From Filimonas lacunae (GTDB lineage Bacteria; Bacteroidota; Bacteroidia; Chitinophagales; Chitinophagaceae): a DNA stretch of 64,000 nt. Positions 1-8,317 of the stretch are shown here, piece by piece (position 1 is the first letter of the stretch; each line of letters begins with the position of its first letter). The stretch lies in contig NZ_AP017422.1 in NCBI RefSeq assembly GCF_002355595.1, positions 6,948,823 to 7,012,822 of the forward strand, read 5' to 3'. The position numbers and the translations under genes were made by a program. The notes under the pieces were generated by a model. It was given only the letters and a program-made list of their open reading frames with translations, had not been told where the DNA came from and made no database searches.

Positions 1-2412
1 AGGTCTTAATATAGGCTGTAAATGCTCCGGAGCGTCTACTACCGGAATATTCTGAAACTCACGCAGTTTTTCGTACTTAGCTTCTAGCTGGAAAACCAAC
101 TCTTCCTCATCCCGCTGCTCGTATAATTCTTCAATAACGCTAAAGTGGTACTTGCTCAGCTTAATGTTGCTGCCGCTTTTCCCATCACCTACTCTAAACA
201 ACAGGGAGTATTTTTTAATCCACTCCTCTGGCAGAATGCCGAGTGTTCCATCCTGTAGCTGCACATACTGTTGTTTGTTGGCCAATGCTTTTTTCACATC
301 GGCAACAGTCACCTGCTGATCTCCAAAATGAATATCCACTTTAGCGTCAAACCAATCGGTATGACTGCTGATGAATATTTTGGTAGAAGGTTTAGCGGTG
401 TTAAAACGGAAGCTTTTCAGGGCCTCGAATCCAAACACCGGCAGATTCATTTCCTTTACAGCATCTACAAACAGGAAAAACCAGTTATTCTTCAATACCT
501 CGGCTCCTTTTAAAGCCAGCAGGTTGCCTTCTTCGGGACGAATAAAGCCGGAGTGAAGGTTTTCTATCTGTTTAAAGAAATTTTCTTCTGCTTCTATATT
601 ACGATGTATCACCAATAGCTTATCAGCAACCGGTAATATCACTTTTTCTTTATCGCCCGCTTTTACCTCGTAACCTTTATAACTAAACACAGGTTGGAAT
701 AGTAAGTAATCGCCCCTTTCCCTTAATAACAGTTTTATTTCTGGTTTCAGGTCTTTTACTTCTTCTTTCTGAACGTTGCTAAAGGTAACCTGGTATTCCT
801 TGGTAAGTGGCAGAACAAAATTCTGCAGCTCTTTTTCCCAGTTTTCCTCATCAATTACAATTACACCTGATGGCATAAATTTCTCTGCCAGCATTACATC
901 TTCTGCCTTTTTCCATAGATACAAGGCATCATGTAACTTAAATAGCAGCGGAGTACTTAATTCATTTTCGCTGATGTTAAACCTGCCATCTGACACTTTT
1001 ACAAAACAACTGATTTCAAATTTGCCATCCTTCTGATTTACCACAAATTCTGGTGTAATCAACTCTTCTGCACATATAACCGATTGAAGATTACTTGTTT
1101 GAAAAGCTTTCCCGGGGGGCAGCAGGTATGCAAAAGGAGCGCCGGCAATATCCGTTACCAGTTTTTTATAGCGAGGATGCAGGTATTCAACAATGAGATG
1201 ACGGGTTTCTTCGGGCAAAGCATCATCATGCTGCTGCACTATGTTTTCCCAAATAGCACTAAAAGGAGAATTTCTGTTTAAATAACGACTTACCTCTCCC
1301 GGCAACAGCTTTCTTAATTGCTGTACCAGTGCTTTATCGCTTTCATCAAAAATCTCAGTATTAATAAACTTAGCGAGATCTAGTTTTTCTACTTTTCCAA
1401 CGAAAGCATTCTGCTCCTCATTGGATTCGCCCTGTATAGCATCTACCTGTAGCCACGGATACTGGTGTTGATTGTTGCTAAACACAACCCCCACTTTGTA
1501 AGCTGGCCTTTTCTCTTCTTCTTCATTAGCATTTATCACTTCTTCCATTACCTCCTGCTGTGGCAGAACTGGAGCTACAACAGGTTTGGGTGCAGCCGAA
1601 GTAGCAGAAGGGTTTAATGCTACCCTTTTTATACTGGTATCCAGTAGCCTTAAAAAGGGCTTACCGTCTTTATAAGTAAACTCAAATTTGCCTTCTATGT
1701 CATCTGCCAATGAATAACCATATAAGGCTAATAACTTATCCTTTTCTTTATCCCAGTTGCGAATAGAATCAAAATAATTGGGGCCGTGGCTATTGAGAAG
1801 TTGAAGAAGCAGTATCGTTTTATGTACACAAAGTGGGTGGGAGGGATCTTCGCCGCAGTTGCAGCTGGTGTCAAAGTTTCGTTCTTCATTTTTCTGAATC
1901 AGTACTTTCTGCACCTTCTCATCGTATTCCACCTCGGCAAGTACCCTTTCGTCTTTGGCTTCCAGAATATTGGCTTTAGACGATCGTAAATAAGTCTCTG
2001 CCTGCGTGAATGAAGCGGGGGCCGACATTAACCTGATTAATTTCAGGTCTAACTGCTTCATTTTTACTACCGTATGGCGCTGGTCGTATACAATGTCCTT
2101 CTCTCCCAACATGTTTTTATCTACCAGCTCCTGCAATTGGAAAAGCGCAGCTGCTTCGTGGCGGCAAATTTCGCCCAGATTATAAGGGCAACCGCAACGA
2201 AGAGATAAGGTTTTGGGATCTTTGAACTTGGTAATGTGTACTTTATAATACGTTGAATAGGCATCGTCCTTTACCCGAAAGGTAACGGAGCCTAGCAAGT
2301 AATCGTATTCAACCAGTTCTACGTTGTTAACGGCGTGTATCTTCTTGCCACGGCGAATGACTTCGTCAGTTCCGTTATTGTATACATATTTGATCAGGTG
2401 CGGTAGTGCCAT
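1..2412 (-). CDS. SWIM zinc-finger SNF2-family helicase, N-terminal part (runs off the left edge)
   Basis: Open frame of 804 codons from the ATG at 2412 to the first base of the window. Residues 73-85 form a SWIM zinc-binding motif (C73, C75, C83, H85; CxCx7CxH). A second CxCx8CxH set is at C184, C186, C195, H197. The next 550 residues resemble the accessory region that precedes the motor in bacterial SWIM/SNF2 proteins, and the last visible residues (LQPILRP) look like the beginning of the SNF2 ATPase, so the Walker motifs lie outside the window. Family knowledge: SNF2 proteins are ATP-driven translocases on double-stranded DNA; the role of this bacterial branch is not settled. A TACTTTTG promoter element lies 40 bp upstream. 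The call rests on the SWIM motif and overall architecture; the ATPase itself is not seen. Confidence 0.75.
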   Translation of the reverse strand, partial: MALPHLIKYVYNNGTDEVIRRGKKIHAVNNVELVEYDYLLGSVTFRVKDDAYSTYYKVHITKFKDPKTLSLRCGCPYNLGEICRHEAAALFQLQELVDKNMLGEKDIVYDQRHTVVKMKQLDLKLIRLMSAPASFTQAETYLRSSKANILEAKDERVLAEVEYDEKVQKVLIQKNEERNFDTSCNCGEDPSHPLCVHKTILLLQLLNSHGPNYFDSIRNWDKEKDKLLALYGYSLADDIEGKFEFTYKDGKPFLRLLDTSIKRVALNPSATSAAPKPVVAPVLPQQEVMEEVINANEEEEKRPAYKVGVVFSNNQHQYPWLQVDAIQGESNEEQNAFVGKVEKLDLAKFINTEIFDESDKALVQQLRKLLPGEVSRYLNRNSPFSAIWENIVQQHDDALPEETRHLIVEYLHPRYKKLVTDIAGAPFAYLLPPGKAFQTSNLQSVICAEELITPEFVVNQKDGKFEISCFVKVSDGRFNISENELSTPLLFKLHDALYLWKKAEDVMLAEKFMPSGVIVIDEENWEKELQNFVLPLTKEYQVTFSNVQKEEVKDLKPEIKLLLRERGDYLLFQPVFSYKGYEVKAGDKEKVILPVADKLLVIHRNIEAEENFFKQIENLHSGFIRPEEGNLLALKGAEVLKNNWFFLFVDAVKEMNLPVFGFEALKSFRFNTAKPSTKIFISSHTDWFDAKVDIHFGDQQVTVADVKKALANKQQYVQLQDGTLGILPEEWIKKYSLLFRVGDGKSGSNIKLSKYHFSVIEELYEQRDEEELVFQLEAKYEKLREFQNIPVVDAPEHLQPILRP

Positions 2413-2451
2413 GCTTTATCAACTATGCCCCGTTCAGAAAAGGACAATTTG

Positions 2452-2459
2452 CAAAAGTA
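2452..2459 (-). promoter_or_regulatory. -7 promoter element of the SWIM/SNF2 gene
   Basis: On the minus strand the sequence reads TACTTTTG, matching the Bacteroidota housekeeping -7 consensus TAnnTTTG, 39 bp before the ATG at 2412. No clear TTG was found at the expected -33 distance, so this is a half-supported promoter. Confidence 0.45.
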
Positions 2460-2526
2460 AAGGAATAAACCGCAGACCTGAGCCTTTTTTAAGTAAAAAA
2501 ACCGGTAACTGAATGTTAAAACAACA

Positions 2527-3255
2527 TTATTGAGGATTTACGAGTAACGCACCGTTAGTATATACCGGTAAAACGTTAGCTACATCAATACTTACACAGT
2601 AATCCAGGTCTTTCTCCATTCCATAAGCAGCCAGGCGGTGCCAATGGGTAGTTTTTCTGATAAAACTGGGCATATCGTTCTGATGCAAGGCATACATGTT
2701 TTCGGCCATTAAGCTGCTGTCGCAATGAATGGTAAAATGCTCTTTAATACGTTGAATTACAGCACCTGCAAACAAAGTGTCTTCAAGATTGAACTTATCT
2801 TTCCAGGCAGAACATCCCAGGATAACGTTTTTGCCAGAATGCACTAGGTGATCACAAACTGTAGAAAGGTTGGGAAAAGAGCCGGTAATTACCTCCGATG
2901 CACCTCTTTCCAGTGCCATATGTAATAATTTGGTACCGTTGGTGGTAGTAAGCACCAGGGTTTGTCCTTCAATAAAACTGCGTGGATATTCTGCCGGAGA
3001 ATTGCCATGTTGCAGGCCTTCTACCACTTTGCCGTCTCTTTCGCCTGCAGTAATGCCTCCCGTAATTTTACCCAGCTCAATGCAACGTGGCACACTGTCA
3101 ACCGGAATTACCTTGGCTGCGCCATTATATAAAGCGGTAGCAATTGTGGATGTAGCACGGAATACGTCAATAATCACTACTACACAATTCGAAATATCAT
3201 ACAGGTCTAATAACCTGGGAGATAACACTGTATTCAAAAACGGCTTGGAATTCAT
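2527..3255 (-). CDS. comB: Probable 2-phosphosulfolactate phosphatase (ComB family)
   Basis: 242 residues, the normal length of the ComB family, which removes phosphate from 2-phosphosulfolactate (a Mg-dependent step first described in coenzyme M biosynthesis). Family motifs seen are IDVFRATSTI (about residue 29), AGERDG and GNSPAEY (about residues 89-107), and TTTNGT. Bacteroidota do not make coenzyme M, so the real substrate here may be another sulfonate or alpha-hydroxy acid phosphate; that is inference. The ATG at 3255 lies only 7 nt after a perfect TATATTTG promoter element and within an inverted repeat, suggesting a leaderless or nearly leaderless mRNA. The upstream lipoprotein gene is on the same strand 52 bp away. 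Confidence 0.85.
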   Translation of the reverse strand: MNSKPFLNTVLSPRLLDLYDISNCVVVIIDVFRATSTIATALYNGAAKVIPVDSVPRCIELGKITGGITAGERDGKVVEGLQHGNSPAEYPRSFIEGQTLVLTTTNGTKLLHMALERGASEVITGSFPNLSTVCDHLVHSGKNVILGCSAWKDKFNLEDTLFAGAVIQRIKEHFTIHCDSSLMAENMYALHQNDMPSFIRKTTHWHRLAAYGMEKDLDYCVSIDVANVLPVYTNGALLVNPQ

Positions 3256-3280
3256 AAGGGCGCAAATATAGCGCCCTTAT
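3254..3280. promoter_or_regulatory. comB promoter embedded in a perfect 10-bp inverted repeat
   Basis: ATAAGGGCGC (3254-3263) and GCGCCCTTAT (3271-3280) are exact reverse complements with a 7-nt centre. The centre plus one base of the left arm forms the minus-strand -7 element TATATTTG (3270-3263), and the left arm includes part of the comB start codon (3253-3255). Any protein binding this palindrome would cover the -7 box and start site; a transcript starting further upstream would fold the start codon into a hairpin. No U-run follows, so it is not an ordinary terminator. Confidence 0.6.
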
Positions 3281-3307
3281 CTTATTTTATGCAAGCTTTA
3301 GCAGCTG

Positions 3308-3667
3308 TTATAACGTTCTTTTGATATATCTGATTTCCACAGGAGCCATCCCCGTTTGCGCCATGCCTAACGCTTCTGCAGCATTTTTATTGATACTCAC
3401 CACTACCGAGCCTGTACCTGTCATTTTTCGCATTAAAATCTGTGTACGGGTTCTTTTTCCGTTTTGCAGGTTTGTAATACTCACATACGTTTTCTCACCG
3501 GAAACATTCTGCCAGTCAAAATCACTTATCATTTCACCCTGCGAACTCACTTTTTCCAGTTGAACACCAGGGCAATAGATAGCTTTTCCGGATTGAACAC
3601 GGGCACTTTGGCAAGAAATTAAAAATAGGGGTAACATGGCTAAAAGGGCTACGGAGAATCGTTTCAT
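3308..3667 (-). CDS. Small lipoprotein with a divergent RlpA-like (double-psi beta-barrel) domain
   Basis: 119 residues. A signal peptide ends in the lipobox LISC with the lipidated Cys at residue 19, so the mature form is membrane-anchored. The segment from about residue 60 (TNLQNGKRTRTQILMRKM, then VSINKNAAEALGMAQTGMAP and VEIRYIK) follows the pattern of RlpA-type barrels, where NL.NG is followed by a helix AA..LGM and a G.APV strand. The acidic residues that RlpA lytic transglycosylases keep in the middle (normally around DRGP) are not evident, so catalysis is doubtful. No SPOR domain is present. Upstream of comB on the same strand. The fold assignment is inference from motif order. Confidence 0.6.
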   Translation of the reverse strand: MKRFSVALLAMLPLFLISCQSARVQSGKAIYCPGVQLEKVSSQGEMISDFDWQNVSGEKTYVSITNLQNGKRTRTQILMRKMTGTGSVVVSINKNAAEALGMAQTGMAPVEIRYIKRTL

Positions 3668-3856
3668 AAAAACAGCAATTTTTTACGGTAAAATGGGATT
3701 TCAATTATTGTAAAAGAAATTATTATTCATTAAACTGTTCCTACCGGCCAGCTCAACTATTCTTATAACAATAGAAATGCATAAATAGTTCTATGAAATG
3801 CATACTAAATAAGAGAAAAAAATATATTATCCATTTTATTCACATCTTGGAATAAA

Positions 3857-3888
3857 GCAAAAAAGACCCGCAAGCGGGCCTTTTTTGT
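3857..3888. terminator. Bidirectional rho-independent terminator downstream of gcvT
   Basis: CCCGC-AA-GCGGG hairpin flanked by an A-run on the left and TTTTTT on the right, so it can work in both directions. It lies 16 bp past the gcvT stop codon (minus strand). Confidence 0.8.
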
Positions 3889-3903
3889 TACTATAAGTTG
3901 TTG

Positions 3904-4995
3904 TTATGCAAACGGAAATTTCACAATTTTCGCTTTTACAGGAGTGTTACGGATATCTATATAGATGTCAGACCCGATTGCGGAATGTGCCAGCTGCACA
4001 TAGCCTAATCCAATCGCTTTATTCAAAGAAGGAGCCTGTGTTCCGCTGGTTACTTTACCAATTACATTACCAGCTTCGTCTTTTATAACATAGTCGTGAC
4101 GGGGAATACCTCTGTCAACCATTTCAAATCCAATTAGTTTGCGCTGAATGCCTTCTGCTTTTTGCTTTTCCAGGATCTCTTTTGCTGTGAAAGAAGTTTC
4201 TTTAGTCAGCTTGGTAATCCATCCCAAACCACCTTCCAGCGGAGAAGTAGTATCGTCGATATCGTTACCATATAAGCAATAACCCATTTCCAGGCGCAGG
4301 GTATCTCTTGCACCTAAACCAATAGGTTTTAAACCCTGTGGAGCACCAATTTCAAATATGGCATCCCATATTTTATCAGCAGCGCCATTGGCATCTTCAA
4401 AATAAATTTCAATTCCACCCGCACCGGTATAACCCGTTGCGCTGATCAGTACATTGTCAACTCCTGCAAAAGTGCCTTTTGCAAAAGTGTAATATTTCAG
4501 ATTTAAGATATCCTGGTTGGTAAGAGGTTGTAATATTTTGCTGGCGTTAGGACCTTGAATGGCCAATAAACAGGTTTTCTCACTGATGTTGTGCATTTCT
4601 ACACCTGCTGTGTTAAACTGCTGAATCCAGTTCCAGTCTTTTTCAATGTTAGACGCGTTCACCACCAGCATATAAACGTTGTTTTCCTCTATGCAATACA
4701 CAATCAGGTCATCCACAATGCCACCTGTAGTATTGGTAAGGCAGCTATACTGTGCTTTGCCGTTGGTTAGTTTAGATGCATCGTTTGTGGTAACTCTTTG
4801 AATCAGGTCTAATGCACCAGCGCCTTTTAACATAAATTCTCCCATATGGCTTACATCAAATACGCCTGCATTGTTACGTACAGTAGCATGCTCGTCGTTG
4901 ATACCGCTATAACTGATGGGCATGTTGTAACCGGCAAATGCAGCCATTTTTGCGCCCAATGCAATGTGCTTTTGGGTAAAAGGAGTACTCTTCAT
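3904..4995 (-). CDS. gcvT: Aminomethyltransferase, glycine cleavage system T protein
   Basis: 363 residues, as expected for GcvT (E. coli 364). It transfers the aminomethyl group of glycine, carried on lipoylated H protein, to tetrahydrofolate, releasing ammonia and methylene-THF. Motifs: DVSHMGEF (about residue 47), GYTGAGG (about residue 190), and the C-terminal [13 protein letters not shown] block (about residue 227) of the folate-binding fold. The gene is monocistronic here: promoter element TATTTTTG 22 bp upstream and a hairpin terminator downstream. gcvH and gcvP are not in the window. Confidence 0.95.
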   Translation of the reverse strand: MKSTPFTQKHIALGAKMAAFAGYNMPISYSGINDEHATVRNNAGVFDVSHMGEFMLKGAGALDLIQRVTTNDASKLTNGKAQYSCLTNTTGGIVDDLIVYCIEENNVYMLVVNASNIEKDWNWIQQFNTAGVEMHNISEKTCLLAIQGPNASKILQPLTNQDILNLKYYTFAKGTFAGVDNVLISATGYTGAGGIEIYFEDANGAADKIWDAIFEIGAPQGLKPIGLGARDTLRLEMGYCLYGNDIDDTTSPLEGGLGWITKLTKETSFTAKEILEKQKAEGIQRKLIGFEMVDRGIPRHDYVIKDEAGNVIGKVTSGTQAPSLNKAIGLGYVQLAHSAIGSDIYIDIRNTPVKAKIVKFPFA

Positions 4996-5017
4996 GTAAA
5001 GATGTTTGTTTTGGGCG

Positions 5018-5025
5018 CAAAAATA
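5018..5025 (-). promoter_or_regulatory. -7 promoter element of gcvT
   Basis: Minus strand TATTTTTG matches TAnnTTTG, with its last base 22 nt before the gcvT ATG at 4995. It lies in the 47-bp gap to the PspC gene; no convincing -33 TTG is seen at normal spacing. Confidence 0.5.
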
Positions 5026-5042
5026 GGAGAAGCGAATGACTG

Positions 5043-7232
5043 TTAGGGAATAAACTTCAACAACAGCATTCCAGAGGGAGCCGGACTTAAAGACTCTGGT
5101 TCTGATACACTTGCCTGCTCCTGGGAAACAGTGGTGTCTTTGGGTAACTTGCGTTCCAGTTCTTCTCTTTTTTTCTCCAGTTTCAGTCTTTCTTTTTCCA
5201 GTTCTTCCAACTGCTGACGAGTATCTTCTTTATCATGCTTTTTCTCGCGGGTAGATTTCAAACCGTCATTTTCTGTCATCACATACTCTACATTCTCCTG
5301 CCAGTTAAAGTCGTAATCCCAATTATCTTCCCAATCTACTGACCAATGACGACCTCTTTTGCTTTTATAACGCTTGCTCACATTTACACTCATGCTGTTA
5401 TAATCGTTAATGCTTTCGTCCAATTCAATTTTCTTACCTACAGGTACTTCTACTACCACTATTACCTGCTGGGCATGAAACTTTTGCTGACTGGTTATTA
5501 CAAATCCCCGTGGCAAAACCAATACAGAGTCCTGCACTTGCTTAGGAGTAAACATCAATTCTTCCGCTCGTTTTCTTGCTTCTGATGCAGTGCTGCCAAA
5601 ACTTAATTTCACTGTTCTTGTATGAAATAAAGAGTCCCGGCTTTTTACAATACGCACCTGAACAGTTCTCATTAACAGGCTGTCTTCTGACAGTCCCACG
5701 AAAGGCGCTTCGTGTGTATCCCAATGAAAACCAAACCAAATGTCTTCGCCATAGTAGTTGGCATTTTCATCTTCCAACTTCACCAACAGCTTGCCTTTAG
5801 CAGGTTGTGTAAAAGTCACTTCATTTTCACCACCGTCAAATGAGCGGTAGCTTTTAGTAATGGCAGTTCCCAAACAAATAGCACAGATTAATCCAATAAC
5901 CCATAAACCACCAAAAATATAGCCCAGGTAATGGTTTTTAGAACGCGCACCTACAATACGACGAATTAACCAGGTAAGCAAGGCCAAAACCGGAGTACCT
6001 AAAAAGAGTATAACGGTAGCCAAAGCCAATGTGTTTTGCCAGAAACCATCCAGGAAATAGGTTTTCAATGGTGCCAGGCTAACTCCACCTACAGCCATTG
6101 CTATCAATCCTAACAACAATGTAAAAGCAATAATACCGGCAATGATCAAAAAGAAAGCTTTAAAAGCAATTCCAATAGCATTACCTAAACGGTTCCCTGC
6201 TCTTACGCCTACGCCGGAAGCTTCTTTACCAAATTGCTTTCCCTGGGTTTGAAATGCCTGATTTACATCGTCACCCCATTGCTGAGCTTTGCTTTTAAAA
6301 TCTTCACCCCATTTTTCAGCCTTTTGCTTAAAGTTGCCCAGGTCTTCCTGGATGGTGTTTTTAATAGAATTCAGGTCAACTTTTTCACCACGCATTTCCA
6401 GTTTTTCACTGGCAGAAGTTGCTTCAGGAATTACCATCCATAAAATGGCGTATATCAGGAAGAAGGTACTTCCAAAAGAACTGAAAACGATAGAAGTGGG
6501 GAATGAAAAGTAATCGCCAAATATGTTACGCCAGATAGAGGTTAATACAGCTATTACCAAAGGAAATGCAAATACCATCCTGGGTATCCATACGGCTACA
6601 TCAAAATAGGCAGCAACGCCACTTGCCACACCGGCAATTACCTTGTCTTCAGGATTGCGGTATAAACGTTTGCTGATAGCTGCCCGGTCCAGCTTTTTTA
6701 CGGGCAGCACTATCCATAATAATATATACAGTAAAAAGCCTGAGCCAAATCCACCAATGGTTACTACAGCGAATAACATACGCACTATAGCAGGGTCAAT
6801 TCTAAAGTAGCTGGCCACACCGGCACATACACCACCCAAAATTTTATCTTCCCCATCCCTGTATAAACGTCCGCGTGGTTCTGAAGCTTTGGCCTGGGCG
6901 CCAGCAGCACCAGCGCTACTGCCTGCTTTTGCTTCTTCACCCTGTAACTGTTCTTTTACTTTTGTTTCATCATCGTCAAAGTCTTCTGGGCGTCCAATGC
7001 TACTGATAACAAGGTTTACTTCCTCATCTGTAATGCATTGCGCTCCTTTTTTCAGCGATTCGTTAAACAGTTCTGCTATACGGCCTTCTATATCGTTGAT
7101 AATTTCATCGCATCCTTCTTCTTTCGCAAAGAAAACGCGAAGACTTTCTATGTACTGCTTTAATATATCGTAGGCAGATTCTTCTATCGGAATTACCCTG
7201 CCTTGAAAATTTATGTTGATAATCTTTCTCAT
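5043..7232 (-). CDS. Two-domain PspC envelope-stress membrane protein
   Basis: 729 residues. Residues 1-90 are a helical N-terminal segment; two PspC domains follow (about 121-180, [17 protein letters not shown]; about 187-275, [17 protein letters not shown]), each with a hydrophobic segment. The second is interrupted by a longer membrane region. An amphipathic stretch (about 285-345), three to four further membrane helices (about 350-460), an extracytoplasmic beta-rich part and a charged coiled coil (about 660-700, [18 protein letters not shown]) complete the protein. Proteins of this type occur next to PadR regulators in Bacteroidota, as here: the start codon is 2 bp past the stop of the PadR gene, so the two are translated from one mRNA. 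PspC proteins act in phage-shock/envelope-stress sensing; the signal in this organism is unknown. Confidence 0.85.
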   Translation of the reverse strand: MRKIININFQGRVIPIEESAYDILKQYIESLRVFFAKEEGCDEIINDIEGRIAELFNESLKKGAQCITDEEVNLVISSIGRPEDFDDDETKVKEQLQGEEAKAGSSAGAAGAQAKASEPRGRLYRDGEDKILGGVCAGVASYFRIDPAIVRMLFAVVTIGGFGSGFLLYILLWIVLPVKKLDRAAISKRLYRNPEDKVIAGVASGVAAYFDVAVWIPRMVFAFPLVIAVLTSIWRNIFGDYFSFPTSIVFSSFGSTFFLIYAILWMVIPEATSASEKLEMRGEKVDLNSIKNTIQEDLGNFKQKAEKWGEDFKSKAQQWGDDVNQAFQTQGKQFGKEASGVGVRAGNRLGNAIGIAFKAFFLIIAGIIAFTLLLGLIAMAVGGVSLAPLKTYFLDGFWQNTLALATVILFLGTPVLALLTWLIRRIVGARSKNHYLGYIFGGLWVIGLICAICLGTAITKSYRSFDGGENEVTFTQPAKGKLLVKLEDENANYYGEDIWFGFHWDTHEAPFVGLSEDSLLMRTVQVRIVKSRDSLFHTRTVKLSFGSTASEARKRAEELMFTPKQVQDSVLVLPRGFVITSQQKFHAQQVIVVVEVPVGKKIELDESINDYNSMSVNVSKRYKSKRGRHWSVDWEDNWDYDFNWQENVEYVMTENDGLKSTREKKHDKEDTRQQLEELEKERLKLEKKREELERKLPKDTTVSQEQASVSEPESLSPAPSGMLLLKFIP

Positions 7233-7234
7233 GA

Positions 7235-7594
7235 TTATATAGTTTGTTGGTTATCGTTAGTTGGATCTAAAGGTTGTGTAAGTGCATGTACGGCATCGGC
7301 CAGCTCTTTCCATGTTTTCTCAAGCTCTGCATAAAAATCGAGGCCGGTTTCTGTCATCAGAAAATATTTACGTGGTGGACCTGAAACACTTTCTACCCAG
7401 CGGTAGGTTAAAAATCCAGCGTTTTTTAAACGTGTTAACAGTGGGTATAAAGTGCCTTCCAGGATGTTAAGGTTGGCAGCTTTCATTTTTTCAACAATAT
7501 CACTGGGGTAAACTTCACCCTGGCGAATTATGGAAAGAATGCAAAACTCCAATACCCCTTTCCGCATCTGGCTTTGTGTATTTTGTATATCCAT
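7235..7594 (-). CDS. PadR-family transcriptional repressor
   Basis: 119 residues from the ATG at 7594. Longer readings start inside the promoter/operator region and are rejected. The winged-helix PadR core is clear: ILSIIRQGEVYPSDIVEKM, LEGTLYPLLTRLKNAGFL (recognition helix and wing) and GPPRKYFLMTETG, followed by a short dimerisation helix. PadR proteins are dimeric repressors, often autoregulatory. Two bp upstream of the PspC gene, so it probably represses its own operon through the palindrome at 7642-7662. Confidence 0.9.
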   Translation of the reverse strand: MDIQNTQSQMRKGVLEFCILSIIRQGEVYPSDIVEKMKAANLNILEGTLYPLLTRLKNAGFLTYRWVESVSGPPRKYFLMTETGLDFYAELEKTWKELADAVHALTQPLDPTNDNQQTI

Positions 7595-7612
7595 AACAGG
7601 GAGTTTGTTTGT

Positions 7613-7662
7613 TTTACCATACAAAGATGGGGTATTTTTAAGTACTATGCAACACATAGTAC
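7613..7662 (-). promoter_or_regulatory. Promoter and probable PadR operator of the PadR-PspC operon
   Basis: A perfect inverted repeat GTACTATG-N5-CATAGTAC occupies 7642-7662. On the minus strand it overlaps a TTG (-33) followed 20 nt later by CATCTTTG, one base off the TAnnTTTG -7 consensus. The arrangement lets a bound dimer block RNA polymerase. PadR operators are known to be dyads of this size; binding here is inferred. Confidence 0.6.
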
Positions 7663-7867
7663 CAGTTTTATTCAGGTTACTGTTTTAAGAAAATAGCCAT
7701 AAATGGATTAAGTAGCTATTTTTCAACCATTTACACCTTATATCAATTTTTCGCACACCACCCTGAACAGGATGAACGGTAAAAAGATGTGATATGTGGC
7801 TGTCTTTTGATTTTATTTATTCTAATTTGTAATAACATATTTTAAATACAGCAAAACGCCTTATTAC

Positions 7868-8311
7868 ATGAAAACTTCACTGCTTACCAAAAGCACTCTT
7901 TCCTTGCTGCTTATGCTAATCGTTACTGTTTCTTTTGGTCAGAAAGCCGGGTGTTCCACTTTATTAACCGGTAATAGCATCATGCATCCGGACGTTCATG
8001 ATGTCAATTTCTATTTCGGTTTGATGGAGCTTCCATTCCTGTTTATTTGCGTAGTATTTGCTTTTATGACAGCCAATGCCCTCAAAGGTGGTAAGTTTGG
8101 TAAGGGCATGAAACTAATGGCATGGGGCTTCTTAGTAATGGCAATTGGTCATTTACACATGCAGGTAGATCATTTTTACAATTTTAACCTGTTTCGTTAC
8201 CTCTTTGGTAGCACAGGCGGAGCATTAGGCTGGTTTCTTGCATTGGTAATTACCTGGATGCTTAGCTTAGTAGGCTATCGTTCTATGTACAAAGCAGGTA
8301 AAGGAGAATAA
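7868..8311 (+). CDS. Small His-rich integral membrane protein of unknown function
   Basis: 147 residues: a hydrophobic N-terminal segment ending in SFGQ (signal peptide or first TM helix), then three membrane helices (about 50-70, 82-100, 115-137). Histidines cluster near helix ends: MHPDVHD (about residue 40) and GHLHMQVDHF (about residue 97), which could bind haem or a metal. I do not recognise the family. Its stop codon is 6 nt before the GTG start of the hybrid kinase at 8318, so the two are co-transcribed and translationally close, suggesting that it provides the membrane sensing step for that kinase (inference). Confidence 0.7.
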   Translation: MKTSLLTKSTLSLLLMLIVTVSFGQKAGCSTLLTGNSIMHPDVHDVNFYFGLMELPFLFICVVFAFMTANALKGGKFGKGMKLMAWGFLVMAIGHLHMQVDHFYNFNLFRYLFGSTGGALGWFLALVITWMLSLVGYRSMYKAGKGE

Positions 8312-8317
8312 ACAGCA

